From contig QAOA01006709.1 of NCBI GenBank assembly GCA_003255065.1, positions 65,624 through 129,623 of the forward strand: DNA of 64,000 nt, written 5' to 3'. The notes under the pieces are model-generated. The model did no database searches, was not told where the DNA came from, and was given only the letters and a program-made list of their open reading frames with translations. Below, piece after piece: positions 11,174 to 21,180 of the stretch. Source of the DNA: Cercis canadensis. Its lineage: Eukaryota; Streptophyta; Magnoliopsida; Fabales; Fabaceae. Each line of letters begins with the position of its first letter. Positions within the stretch are counted from its first letter, which is position 1. The translations under genes and the position numbers were made by a program.

Positions 11174-12123
11174 TTAGACATGGTGAGAACACCGAACACT
11201 TTTGAGACTAAGGGGAATTGAGGAAGAAGAAAGTATAATAGAGCCAAGATGAGAAATTTTTAAACCTAAACCATCTCCAACAAGCACTTGATCCTGCCCA
11301 ATGTAATCGGAACAAATGGATAAGTTGTTAAAATCATTGGTTACATGGTGACGGTTGCCAGAATTAACAACCCATGAATTTTCCAATGAAGCATTTTTGG
11401 TAGCATAGTTGACAATAGGAGATCTGTTTGGAAGGCATCCAAATAATTCGTAGCAAGTCTCAGTAGAGTGGCCACGTTTCTCACAGTATTGACACTATAT
11501 ATTAAACCTGTGCCACTGCTAGGAGGAATTTGAGGAGTTGCCAGCAGGAGACGAATAACGGCCACCTTGAGTACCAGTTGCAATGGCAGAAGGATAGGTG
11601 CAATCTTTAGAGGGATAAGATCGTTTGGCAATGTTAATGTTGGCAGTGGCAACAGGAACCTCCATAGCAAAGGGTTCATGATAGGAATGTCATGAGCTCT
11701 TAAAGCAGTAGCAATCTCTTTGAAGTCAGTACCGAGATCATTGAGAGCATGGATAACAAGATCCAAGTCATCAAGAGGGAGGCCTATGATGGCCAGTTCA
11801 TTAGCAACAACGTGAATGTCCTGCAATAACTCAACAACAGATTTAGTTCCCTTGGTGACTAGAGAGAGACGTTCTTTAAGAGACATGACACGAGAATGAG
11901 AACAATTTGCAAAAAGCGTGGTTAAAAGAGACCTTACGGCAACAGACTTGGCATTAGTTGTTGCAGCTTTGGAAACACTGGTCATAAGGCTTTCACTGAA
12001 AGAACCGATGAGAGCACTGCAAACAAGTTTATCTTATTGCTTCCACATAGAGTAGACAGGATTAGGAACAATGGCGCCATCTTGCACAAGAGTAGACATG
12101 GGACATGGTAATGAACTATCAAT
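11174..12123 (-). pseudogene. Copia gag C-terminal part, zinc knuckle and protease
   Basis: The longest piece (11985 down to 11341) reads SLKERLSLVTKGTKSVVELLQ and ALNDLGTDFKEIATALRAHD, typical of the UBN2-type copia gag. A CQYCEKRGHSTETC zinc knuckle (C-x2-C-x4-H-x4-C) lies at 11453-11494 in a neighbouring frame. The protease follows as SWVVNSGNRHHVTNDF near 11376. The canonical active-site DSG is NSG, so the catalytic Asp is lost. The gag start is separated from this part by the 1.4-kb insertion. Confidence 0.85.
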
Positions 12124-12128
12124 ATAAC

Positions 12129-13533
12129 TATTGTGCGATTTGTGAATGCAAGTGCACATAATTGTTTAACAAGTAATAAAGAGTGAGTGGAGTATCGTCT
12201 CACAAGAAATGATTGCTATTAATTACCAAAATTATGTTAACCCCAATTTTATTTGAACAAACAAAAGATAAGAGTAATGACTATTAAACTAGAAGAAAAC
12301 TGGAAATAAATGGAAAGCAAAAACAACCAAAGATCAATTATTGAATTAAAACCTAGGATTTCTGATTTCACTGTAACTAATCTGAATTGAATTTTCTATC
12401 TCATAACCTATAATTATTCTCCTAGTTGATAATTGAGATTTTCCAAAAAAAATTCACTAGCCTTTCCCAAGATTCACTACAAGAAAAAAAAAAGGATTTT
12501 CTCATGAATTTTTCTCACGGAACAAAATTTCACGAAAAAATCACTATATTTCTCACGGCTTTTGACTATTATGATTTTCTCACGGAGTTTCTCTCGTCTA
12601 ACAAAAACACCCTTAATTTCTAACTCACTATATTCCTATGTGAATTAAAACAACTAAGAATTCATTAAGCTTTGTGGATCTCATTTAACGACTACACAAA
12701 TCATGAAGGTATATTCCTATCTTACATGCAATTTATGGCATTTAACACAATGAACTAAGACATATAAATCTCCTTCCGATTTCATTATGATTAACCAATC
12801 ATCTAATTATTGGCCAGTTAATTAGAAGCATTAAGCTCAGTATAGAACACTCCACTAGGGAAATTAAATCATTGACTAAATTGATAGAAAAATCCAAACC
12901 TTCATAGTTAGCACATCGTAGCTCTAGAAAAATAAATTAGTTCATAACTAAAACAATAAACATCCTAACAATTTTCCTAAACATGAGTAAAGAAAGGAAG
13001 AAGAAAAACTCGAATTGGAGTTGAATTTGATGCCATAGCCTTCTTCTTCTCCACACCTTGCTCTTCTTTCCTTCAATTCTCTCCTCCAGGAACTCCTCTT
13101 TTGAATCCTAAAACCTCCTATTTATAGGCTTTGAAAAGTCTAGGCCCATAAGGAAACCTTTTAGGAAAGAATACATTAGAGTTGAGATCTTTTACGCGTC
13201 TAGGTGCCTAGGCACTGGCTTTGGGCGCCTTGGCTTCTAGATAGGGGACTCTTCTTGCGACATTGGGCACCTAGGTGCTTGGGTTTCAGCCTAGAGCACA
13301 CTTTTGGTGACAGTAGCACCTAGGCTTGAGATAGAGCGCCTAGGCTCTCAGCTTTAAGCTTGAACTTCATTTTTCTTCCTTTATCAACACTTAGGTGCTA
13401 CCAAGTCATAGATATGTGCCAATTCCTCTTTTTCTACAAAATAAACACAAACATAAGACTGCTAGAATGCTCAAAAACTAACTAAATATAAAATGAATGA
13501 TATCTAATTAGCGGATGTAAAATCCACTCATCA
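12129..13533 (-). mobile_element. LTR-like unit, copy A (likely solo LTR), in copia gag
   Basis: On the minus strand the unit starts TGATGAGTGGATTTTACATCC at 13533 and ends CGCACAATA at 12129 (1,405 bp). It is flanked by a 5-bp duplication ATAAC (12124-12128 and 13534-13538). Excising it rejoins copia gag (DGLNLIGY with DSSLPCPMSTL). It has no coding capacity. A second copy in the opposite orientation is at 19146-30113. TG start, 5-bp duplication and the lack of internal domains fit a solo LTR left by LTR-LTR recombination. One end base differs from the canonical CA. CCTAGG-containing sub-repeats lie at about 13197-13360. Confidence 0.75.
12475..12600. mobile_element. Small CACTA-like insertion in LTR copy A
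   Basis: Copy A has about 120 extra bases compared with copy B, beginning CACTACAAGAAAAAAAAAAG, the classic CACTA terminus. The stretch has repeated TCTCACGG motifs, as in CACTA sub-terminal regions. No clear right terminus was found, so this may be a deletion remnant. The right border is approximate. Confidence 0.45.
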
Positions 13534-13538
13534 ATAAC

Positions 13539-13701
13539 CAATAAGGTTGAGGCCATCGAGTAAGGCAGTGATTTGCAGATTCCAGGCTGCAAAATTTTTA
13601 GAGGTGAGTTTCAATAGCAATTGTGTAGCAATGTTGATGGTAACAGGAAGAATAGAGGAGTCAACAGAGGAGGCCATGGATGCAATGCTTGAGGTGGACA
13701 T
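13539..13701 (-). pseudogene. Copia gag N-terminus
   Basis: From an ATG at 13701 the minus strand reads MSTSSIASMASSVDSS, then LLLKLTSKNFAAWNLQITAL and LDGLNLIGY, the typical start of copia gag (UBN2 family). It stops at the LTR-like insertion and continues at 12123. It lies about 36 bp from the primer-binding site, as expected for the first gag codons. Confidence 0.85.
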
Positions 13702-13737
13702 GAAAAACAAAGGATCAGTGCGTTAAGCTTTTTGGTC

Positions 13738-13748
13738 CTCTAATACCA
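13738..13748 (-). other. Primer-binding site (initiator Met tRNA) of the Ale-like copia
   Basis: The minus strand reads TGGTATTAGAG directly inside the 5' LTR, one base away from the standard TGGTATCAGAG complement of the initiator-Met tRNA 3' end. This is the usual primer for plant copia elements. Confidence 0.75.
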
Positions 13749-13749
13749 G

Positions 13750-13993
13750 AAAAGAACACGACAGTAATAGGTTTGTGAAGGAAAACCTTGATTCATTGAT
13801 TCTGTATATTAGTATATATACACATATATAACCTAGGTTTGTTACAAAAAATTTCTAACTTAAGGAATATAGTTATAAACATTTGAATTAAAAACAAACT
13901 TAATTTGTACAAGTATATTAGATATTATCATCCAAATGAGTTTGACTCTGTCAACTTGGTTGCTGATGTGGCTGGAGTGACAACGTCCTAACA
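13750..13993 (-). repeat. 5' LTR of the Ale-like copia
   Basis: On the minus strand the block starts TGTTAGGACGTTGTCACTCC at 13993 and runs about 244 bp to the primer site. It includes a TATA-rich stretch (about 13805-13830). The 3' LTR is outside the window, so the right border rests on the TGTTAG start and its position relative to the primer site. Confidence 0.65.
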
Positions 13994-14093
13994 TTTCTTT
14001 TGTAATTGTAGGTTAGCGTTCATTATTGGTTGTTCATGCCTTGCGCTTCACGCATCTGTCATGGATATATGGAACTTCAAAGCTCCTGCAAAT

Positions 14094-14262
14094 TATTTTT
14101 TTATTTTTTTACTTTATCCCTTTAATCACCAATTAGTTTTTAATGAGTTATTAAACACTATCATGTGACATTCACACGTTCTTTGCACGTTTTTAAAGTT
14201 TAAGGACTAAATTGAACATTAGGTAAAGTTGAAGGGTGTAAATTAGATTTTTCCCATTAGAC
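14094..14262. repeat. Fragment resembling a MULE terminus
   Basis: The stretch ending in AGTTGAAGGGTGTAAATTAG and then ATTTTTCCC resembles the right end of the MULE at 17537-18701 and the fragment at 32690-32813 (pattern: ...GGGGATAAATTGAACTTTTCCC). No matching left terminus or target duplication was found. Confidence 0.4.
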
Positions 14263-14780
14263 AACTAACAATAAGTATTAACATACAAAGTACTAAATTC
14301 AAGTACAAACATGTAATTAAATTTGTTCAATTACTATCCTTGAAACATGAATTCTAGACATAACTAAGTCAAATTTAGTTTATGTTTTTGTGTGCATAGA
14401 TACATAAGATGCTTTTTTTCTTTTTATCACTTAAAAGAAATATGAAAATTTGTAAGGCCAGCCCTCCTCTTAGGCTGGAAACTTGAAGAACATTATCTAA
14501 TAACCTTAATGAGAAGGAATGATCTTTTCATTAAAGGAAGAATTATTTTCTATTTTTTAATTTGTATTGCCCATCACCATTTAACATACTTTTTCCGTTA
14601 GAATATGAATGGAAAGAAAAAGTGGTGCATTACAAATTTAACTTCAGTGAGCAAAGTGATAGATTTTGAAGTACATGGTAGTTAATAAAATCAAATTGTG
14701 CCAAACCATGCGTGGATAAATTTAAATTTACCATAAAAATAATTATTATGTTTAATAATTTCTTTTTTTCCTAAACATAT

Positions 14781-14870
14781 TTTTTTGTCACATGACAGCA
14801 CAAAAGATCGAACATTTGTCCTTCTACAAACTATCCTAACCCCTTACCACTAAATAAACCATACCTAATT
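14781..14870 (-). mobile_element. tRNA-derived SINE remnant (copy 1)
   Basis: On the minus strand it reads GTTTATTTAGTGGTAAGG (box A-like), then ATGTTCGATCTTTTGTGC (box B-like), and ends in a T-run after CATGTGAC. The same layout and sequence recur at 38626-38712. The T-rich tail recalls the plant Au-type SINEs. It is diverged, and no target duplication is clear. Confidence 0.5.
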
Positions 14871-15368
14871 GCTTTCTCCTCCTCAATTATGTTAGCAAGC
14901 TAACTCACTCATTTCTTTCTTTTTCCTTCTTTTGAAGATGCCATATGTTAAACATAATTATGTCACACTTCAAATCTTTATATGTTCATCATATTTATTA
15001 AATCCAATGTGACATTATATTATCATTGGTCTCAAGTGAATCTACACTCTGGTATGCATACTTCTTTTGTAAGACTTACTATAAACTTTTCTACATTCAA
15101 ACTGCTTACTGGAATTAATATTAGAAATTTAAAACAGTAAAGTGTTATAATGGGTACATTTTTCAATTAAAGGTAAATATGAATTGAAACTAAAGTTTAG
15201 ACGATAGTGTAAGTAAATCCATTGCCCATAACTTGTCAAGTGTTGCCTCTTCAAGGTCAAATCCATCACATCATTCCAATTCTTTTTGTTTTTTGTTTTT
15301 AAGAACAAAAAGTTCATCGTTAACCGTAAGTCATCCACAGCTATAACTCCATTGGTACCATTGTTGCA

Positions 15369-15617
15369 TTAACTCATTAATTTGTTCCACTTAAAATTTT
15401 GAAAGGAACTCTGCCAAGATCTCATCTGCACTTGAATATCCTGTCTGCAAAGACGATAACAGAAATTTAAACCGAAAAGAGTTCAAAAGAAAAAAAGTGG
15501 CAAGCTCATGCCTAATAAACAGAAAAATTACCTAGCAGGATTATTGGCATCTCTTAGAAGATGCTGACGAGCAGTAACCACCGAGTCACAACTTGCATCA
15601 ACAGTTGCGGCTGATGC
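15369..15617 (-). pseudogene. Possible last two exons of an unrecognised gene
   Basis: The minus strand contains a gene-like pair. Exon one is 15617-15532, after a TAATGCAG acceptor and before a GTAATT donor, reading ASAATVDASCDSVVTARQHL and RDANNPAR. An 87-bp intron with a TTTGCAG acceptor follows. Exon two is 15444-15369, reading QDIQVQMRSWQSSFQNFKWN and ending in a stop. Splice phases agree. I see no convincing upstream exons, and I do not recognise the protein, so it may be a gene fragment or the tail of a decayed gene. Two matching splice borders and open frames on both sides are the main support. Confidence 0.35.
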
Positions 15618-16260
15618 CTGCATTAAAGTAACCACGTGAATAATAATTATCACAATCAAATTATTTTTATGAAGTTACAATTGTCAAGAATATAATTCAA
15701 CCTATAACCTATCACTCTTTGTTTCCTTCTTTTACTCGTTCTCTCTATAGTTCTAGAGTCCTCCTCTACATTCCCTTCAATTATTTTTCTCATAATTAAT
15801 TTGTTGTTCATCCAACAATGGGACTTATGTATCAATACTGCAAACATAGAACTCAAAGAAGCATAATAGTAGCGCAAATGTTTCTCATTTTAAGCTCTCA
15901 ATTTAAGACAACGAAAGGAAAAAGAGGAAAATAAACCACAGTTGAAGGTTGCTTGTAATGATGTAAAATAATCCACTTAGAATGAAACACTATTCAAGAA
16001 AATAGAGATAAATGCAAGTGTTTAGATTTAAAGCATGATTCCTTTCAAACAACTTGAAAGTCATGATAGTTAATTTTTAGCTTATTTGTAATTTTAGTCC
16101 ATCTATTTTGTGAAAATAAACAATTTAATCCTCCTATTTTAAAATTGAATGATATAATCCTCTTGTTTACAAAAAAGTTGCAACTTTGGTTCTTCTATTA
16201 GTCTACCTTCTAATGGTAGATGGAATTTGCTGACATGGCCTATAAAAATTTACTATAAAT
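15618..16260. other. Intergenic; nothing recognised
   Basis: AT-rich sequence without a convincing coding region, repeat or signal. A 73-codon minus frame at 15656-15877 lacks protein-like features. Confidence 0.5.
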
Positions 16261-16269
16261 TTAGTTTTA

Positions 16270-16818
16270 GGCTTAATTGAAATTTTGGTCCCCTATTTTA
16301 ACCACTTGAGCGTTTTGGTCTTTCTTCTTTAAAAATGAATTATTGAGTCCCTCTATATTCATAAAATGTACAAGTTTAGTCCATTTATCTTTAAGTCAAA
16401 ATTCTTAGGTTTATTTCAAGGTGTAAAGTTCTCTGATTCATAATCCCACCGTTCAGATTGAAGGGCTACATCTTGTGAACCTTTTCACTAAATTTGAGCT
16501 CGATCTAATGGTGAAACTCAACCCAAAATACCAAAACCATAAGTTTTTATCTAACAAAAAATTTAAACTTATTCACCGTTAGATCGAGCTGAAATTTAAT
16601 GGAAAGATTCACAAGACGTAACTCTTCAATCTGAACGGTGAGATTATGAATCAGAGAACTTTACACCTTGAAATAAACCTAAGAATTTTGACTTAAAGAT
16701 AAATTGACTAAACTTGTACATTTTATGAATATAAAGGGACTCAATAGTTCATTTTTAAATAAGGAGGACTAAAACGTTCAAGTGGTTAAAATAAGGGGAC
16801 CAAAATTGCAATTAAGCC
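16270..16818. mobile_element. Foldback MULE-type MITE
   Basis: This 549-bp element is almost one long palindrome: GGCTTAATTGAAATTTTGGT at the left pairs with ACCAAAATTGCAATTAAGCC at the right, and the pairing continues inward for about 250 bp per arm. It is flanked by a perfect 9-bp duplication TTAGTTTTA (16261-16269 and 16819-16827), the Mutator-like hallmark. There is no coding capacity. A relative is at 30198-31008. Confidence 0.85.
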
Positions 16819-16827
16819 TTAGTTTTA

Positions 16828-17153
16828 TGCAGCTGAGTTTCTTTGTGGAAATTGGGTCAAGTTTTGCTGCTGCTATAAACAATTGCCAAAAGGCTTTGAT
16901 AACCTTTCTTTTTTATTCGTTTGCTTGTGTCAATCTACTTATATCACTTTCTTTCAGTATTCTATTTACTATTAGGAACCATTTAAATGGTGAGTGAGAA
17001 ATGGTGCAAGCAATTCATCTTTAATTTTATGTTGAGCCATATGCCTTTGGGTATTGGTCACAGCTACAGTGACTTCCTCTACTTATCTCTAACTGATAAG
17101 CACCAAAATTATTAAATTTCTAGAACAATTCCCTTGCCCTTTTACCTATAAAT
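16828..17153. other. Intergenic; nothing recognised
   Basis: No coding region, structured repeat or signal could be supported here between the foldback MITE and the hAT element. Confidence 0.5.
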
Positions 17154-17536
17154 TAGTGCTGTCAAAATAGCCCGACCAGGCTTGATGTGGCACAGTCCTT
17201 TTAGGCCCGTTCTATTTGGACCAAGATTTTACTGGTCCAGCCCAACACTATGCAGGCCATGGGTTAAATGTACGAGCCCACTTTTCCTTTCTTATTTTTT
17301 TTTTATTTTTTAAAATGATTTTTATTAGTAATTAGGTTAAAAATTAACATGGATTTAGGCTTTTTTCTTTAATCATTTTGGCTATTTTAGGTTAAATTGT
17401 TAATGAATTTAATTGAACAAAAAAAATATACAAAACTAATAAATAAAACCAAAATAAAGAATCAAATCTGTATATAAAAAAAAAAAAAGCATGTAAGTGT
17501 AAATTTAAAATAAATATGTATAAGTAATTAAAGAAA

Positions 17537-18701
17537 GGGAAAAATTCAATTTATCTCCTTAAACTTTACCTCTTGTGTTCACCTCCAAATGTTTCAAAAT
17601 GTACAATAAACCTCAACATAGTTTCAAATGTGTAAATCACTCCTTTTCACAAACTAACGTTAAAAAAATGGATGGAAAATTGCAAATGCAAGTCATGTGA
17701 CACTTATTATCTACGACTTGAATGCTAAATTCAAAATTAAAAAATGAGAGCTTAATAGTGATATGATTAGTGATTAATTATTGATAAAACTAGGATGTTA
17801 TCATTTCCCTCAACCCCTTTCCTATAAAACCAATCAGCCGATTTACCTCCACCTTCTGTCAAGGCAGTGCCTCTCCTATCCATTTTCAACAAAAAGGGCA
17901 TCCTGGATTCACATTACTTAGGTTGTTTTCCTCCTCACCATATCATCCAATGGTGCATCATTAGACCCCCTTACAAGATCGAAAAAATACCCAAAAAAAG
18001 TTTTGTCAAACCCCATATCTACTTCATCCAAATCTGCACCTCTTCGGTCGTCCTCTTTTTCCTCAGCAATATGGAGTTCATCAATCTTGTCATTGCCGCA
18101 AGAGATGTCTTCGTCATCGGAATCAAAAAGAAGGGAGTTGGAGGTGGGTGTAAGGATTAGAGTGAGAGAGTCGCGTGTGAAGGAAGGAAACTAGAAGAAA
18201 GAGGAGGAAAAAAATTATGGTTGAAACAAGGCTGACCATGGGATTGGAGGTTTGAAGTTATTTGAATATTGGTATTTGAAGTTTGTTTCCTTTCTAGGTT
18301 GAAGAAAAGAAAATTGAAAATGGGTATTTGACAAAGAGAGAGTCAACCAGCAAAAAGCAAAGAGATAACATCTACTACTGGAGAAAATTATATTTTTAAA
18401 TATTCCATTTACTGGTTTACAATTTGAAAATGGATGGTAGGTGATGAAAAAATAAGCCTTCAGGCTTTATACGCTCAGTTTAACCGTAAGTGGCTCTAAT
18501 TTGGCAATTATAGCTAAAGTGGTCCGTAAGTTGGTCACCTGACATGCATATGTAATTTTCTAGTTATTTTTTAATGTCAACTTGTGAAAAGGGATAATTT
18601 ACACATTTTGAAACTATGTGGGGGTTTATTGCCTATTTTGAAACATTTAGGGGTAAATTGCACATGAAGAAAAGTTTAAGGGGATAAATTGAACTTTTCC
18701 C
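17537..18701. mobile_element. Non-autonomous MULE nested in the hAT
   Basis: Ends GGGAAAAATTCAATTTATCT and GGATAAATTGAACTTTTCCC form terminal inverted repeats. A perfect 9-bp duplication TTAAAGAAA flanks it (17528-17536 and 18702-18710), which identifies a Mutator-like insertion. It contains a gene-like acidic minus-strand ORF and no transposase, so it may be a Pack-MULE. Confidence 0.85.
17918..18190 (-). pseudogene. Acidic ORF carried by the MULE, possible captured gene fragment
   Basis: The minus strand is open for 90 codons between TAG (18193-18191) and TAA (17920-17918). Without an early ATG, it reads LTPTSNSLLFDSDDEDISCG, then DELHIAEEKEDDRRGADLDE and MGFDKTFFGYFFDLVRGSND. Its acidic, varied composition looks protein-like and unlike the flanking A/T-rich MULE ends. 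I do not recognise the parent gene. The opposite strand is also partly open and reads a serine-rich peptide that looks like its shadow. Capture is inference. Confidence 0.35.
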
Positions 18702-18726
18702 TTAAAGAAATATAGTAATGCATACT

Positions 18727-18748
18727 TATATATATATATATATATATA
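18727..18748. repeat. TA dinucleotide microsatellite
   Basis: An uninterrupted run of alternating T and A of about 22 bases, near the right end of the hAT element. Confidence 0.9.
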
Positions 18749-19481
18749 AGGGCCAGCCTCGCCCGGCCTAAACCTAAATGGGCCGCGCATGCCATATTAG
18801 CCTGATTCTATTTAGACTGTGATTTTTAAAACCCAACCCTCCATTTTTTAGGCTAAAACGGGCCAGCCAATTAAACTTGGCCTATTTTGTCAACTCTACT
18901 ATTAGTCCTTAATTATCACCAAACAAAATCTCTACTATATTCCTAAAAGCATTCCTTAGTAATTATAACAAAGTTCCCATTCTCTTAATTAAAGTGATTG
19001 TATGCTGCCTTTTCCTTGGTTTTTACTTTTAGAATGATATATCATTATCTACTTAAAAATTGCATTCCTCTTTTTTTTTTTTCCTATCTTCTTTTCTTCC
19101 TTTCCTTTGCTTTATATATCTTACTAATATTCTTGTGATATATATTGTTGAGTGGACTTTATACCCACTTTTTAAATATTTTTAGCTTAATATTTTGTGT
19201 GTTCTTGAGGATTTTTATTAATAAATAATGTGATTTTGTGTTATTTTTGGAGGAATAGAAGAATTCGAAGGATATTAAGTTTTTAAGTGAAAAATGATGT
19301 TTTTGGAAATCAAGGAATGCCAAAGGTCTAGAGGAGAGAGAGCCTAGGCCATCATTCTTGATAGGCTAGGCACTCCATGCTTTGCAATGTGAAGAGACAG
19401 AGAGTTCAGAGCCTCATTGCTGATTTTTCAGCGCCTAAACCCCCGAGAGTGGAAGTTGCATACAAGTTCTAGAGAGATGAA

Positions 19482-20584
19482 TGAGAGTTCAAATATGTTC
19501 CTAGAGGGGGTGAATAGGAGATTAATAAAATTTAAATTGAATATGAAAACTTCTTGTAATCAAAAGCTTGATTTAAAGAGAAAACATGTATTCAGACAAG
19601 AAATAAGTTTGATAACCAGTTTTCACAGATATAGGAAAAATACTTAATGAGACAGCCTTAAGAAATATAAATAACTGAAATTTAAGAAGTGAAGGGTTTA
19701 GAGATAGAAGCCATAATTTATAGTGGTTCGGCCAATAAAGCTACGTCCACTCTCCCAAGCTGGGGTTTCACTAACAATTGAGGTTATTAGATCAAGCTTC
19801 TCCAAGCTACTTAAAGAACTAGTTTTACACAAGATCACCAGTGAACTCCTTCTCTCTGGTTTTTACAAGCTCACTAGAAACTTTCTCTCCCTCTAGCCAA
19901 GAGTAGAGGTCACTCTCTCCATATTTCTCCAATGGAAATCTGTAATTCAAAAACCCAGATTAATTTTAGTTCCCGACGAAAATTTCTCTCTCTTTTACAC
20001 AAGGTAGATAAACTAGGTAGAAAAATAGATAGATGAACAAGAAGGTGGACTGCTTGTGATGATCTCACATAATTTTTTCTCCTAAAATGATTGCTTCTCT
20101 AAAGTTCTGTGTATATCACCAGTTCTTGGGTTTTCAATATATAGGCGTCCAGAGGTAGAAGATGATCATTTAAATTGTAGATAATGTCTTCAATGCTTGG
20201 CTGTCAAATCGTGTTATATTAAGAATCCTCTTATTTGATCTTGATTTGTTTCCTAACAAAACCATTTTGTTTGAAAAACTTCATTTTATAGCTTTCAACA
20301 GCTCTTTTCTTGATTGATTTCGTCTACATGAATCTACCTCAAATTGAGTAATATTTGCACTGAAATAATCACTGATTTTGAAATATCTTCAAATTGCCAC
20401 ATTAGCATGCCTTCTTGAACTGAACTAGTTTTACACGAAAACTCATTCCAGCAGGCATAACTCCTTCTTCTTCTGGACAGTTAACCTGTCACTTTAGTAA
20501 AAACTTAGCAAACCTATTAGGGTTAGTGACATAGAAAGGTCATTTGTTATCATCAAGACTAGATTGAAAGATGTGGAACTAACA
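19482..20584 (-). repeat. Sirevirus 3' LTR
   Basis: On the minus strand it runs TGTTAGTTCCACATC...GAACTCTCA. It matches the LTR at 27833-28939 along its length with scattered substitutions and small indels. It adjoins the polypurine tract at 20585-20602. Confidence 0.9.
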
Positions 20585-20602
20585 ATCTCCCCCTTTTTGA
20601 TG
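20585..20602 (-). other. Sirevirus polypurine tract
   Basis: The minus strand reads CATCAAAAAGGGGGAGAT directly before the TGTTAG of the 3' LTR, the expected primer for plus-strand synthesis. Confidence 0.85.
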
Positions 20603-21180
20603 ATGACAAATACCTAGAAAGATCTCCCCCTGAATTTAAGCTTCCTTCTGAATAAGTTTTGCAAACCAGTTCAAAAAGAAGTTTTTCGCAAAACAAGAAA
20701 TTTTAAGAAGGGGATTCTTAAAAAAAAAAAAAAATGTACTAGAGCTTTCCACATATGATGTTCTCCCCTTTTGTCAACATCAAAAGGGACTAAAAAAGTA
20801 CCTGCATAAACACAAGCTAATAACATACAAGAGCTAGGATAAATAAAACACTAACTAGTTCGCAGTTCAAGAAATGCAATATGCAAACAGAATTCAAAGA
20901 TAAAATCCTAAGGGATTGGCAATGTGAAGAGACCATTAATACCAAACTTATGAATAGTTAGCAAAAGCAGTTAGCCATCATGGACACAAAGAGTCTAGAA
21001 CGAGGAAGATTCAATAGCTTGGATTTCTACAAGCTCCTTCTTAACAACAACCAGCTCCGCTTTGGTTGCAACCAACTCCTTTTCAGCTGAGGCAAATTTT
21101 TGCTTAACAGAGGCAACCCTTGCATTGCAATTCATCACTTGAGTCTAGAAAAAGTTCAGTCTTAATCCAATTTGGTTAGC
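20603..21180. other. Sirevirus non-coding region between envelope-like region and 3' LTR
   Basis: No coding blocks. The minus strand has further purine-rich stretches, for example around 20700-20735 and 20760-20790, as Sireviruses often carry extra polypurine-like tracts. Confidence 0.5.

Larger units (their letters stand above)
10505..13993 (-). mobile_element. Ale/Retrofit-like Ty1/copia element, 5' half
   Basis: On the minus strand the order is 5' LTR (13750-13993), initiator-Met tRNA primer site, gag, zinc knuckle, protease and integrase. The integrase ends abruptly after HTPEYNG at about 10510, where the chromovirus entered. RT, RNase H and 3' LTR would lie beyond the window on the left. 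The gag is split by an LTR-like insertion at 12129-13533 with a 5-bp duplication. The short LTR of about 245 bp favours the Ale/Retrofit or a similar lineage (inference). Confidence 0.85.
13994..15368. other. Intergenic, AT-rich, with small repeat remnants
   Basis: No gene is visible. It holds a fragment resembling a MULE-type terminus (14094-14262) and a tRNA-like SINE remnant (14781-14870). The rest is AT-rich without recognisable signals. Confidence 0.6.
17154..18898. mobile_element. hAT-type element hosting a nested MULE
   Basis: Ends are TAGTGCTGTCAAAATAGCCC and GGCCTATTTTGTCAACTCTA, an imperfect terminal inverted repeat. The flanks CTATAAAT (17146-17153) and CTATTAGT (18899-18906) match at 6 of 8 positions, as an old 8-bp hAT duplication would. 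Sub-terminal GGCCC-rich stretches occur at both sides. It encodes no transposase. A 1,165-bp MULE fills most of its interior, so the hAT itself is about 0.57 kb. Confidence 0.7.
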
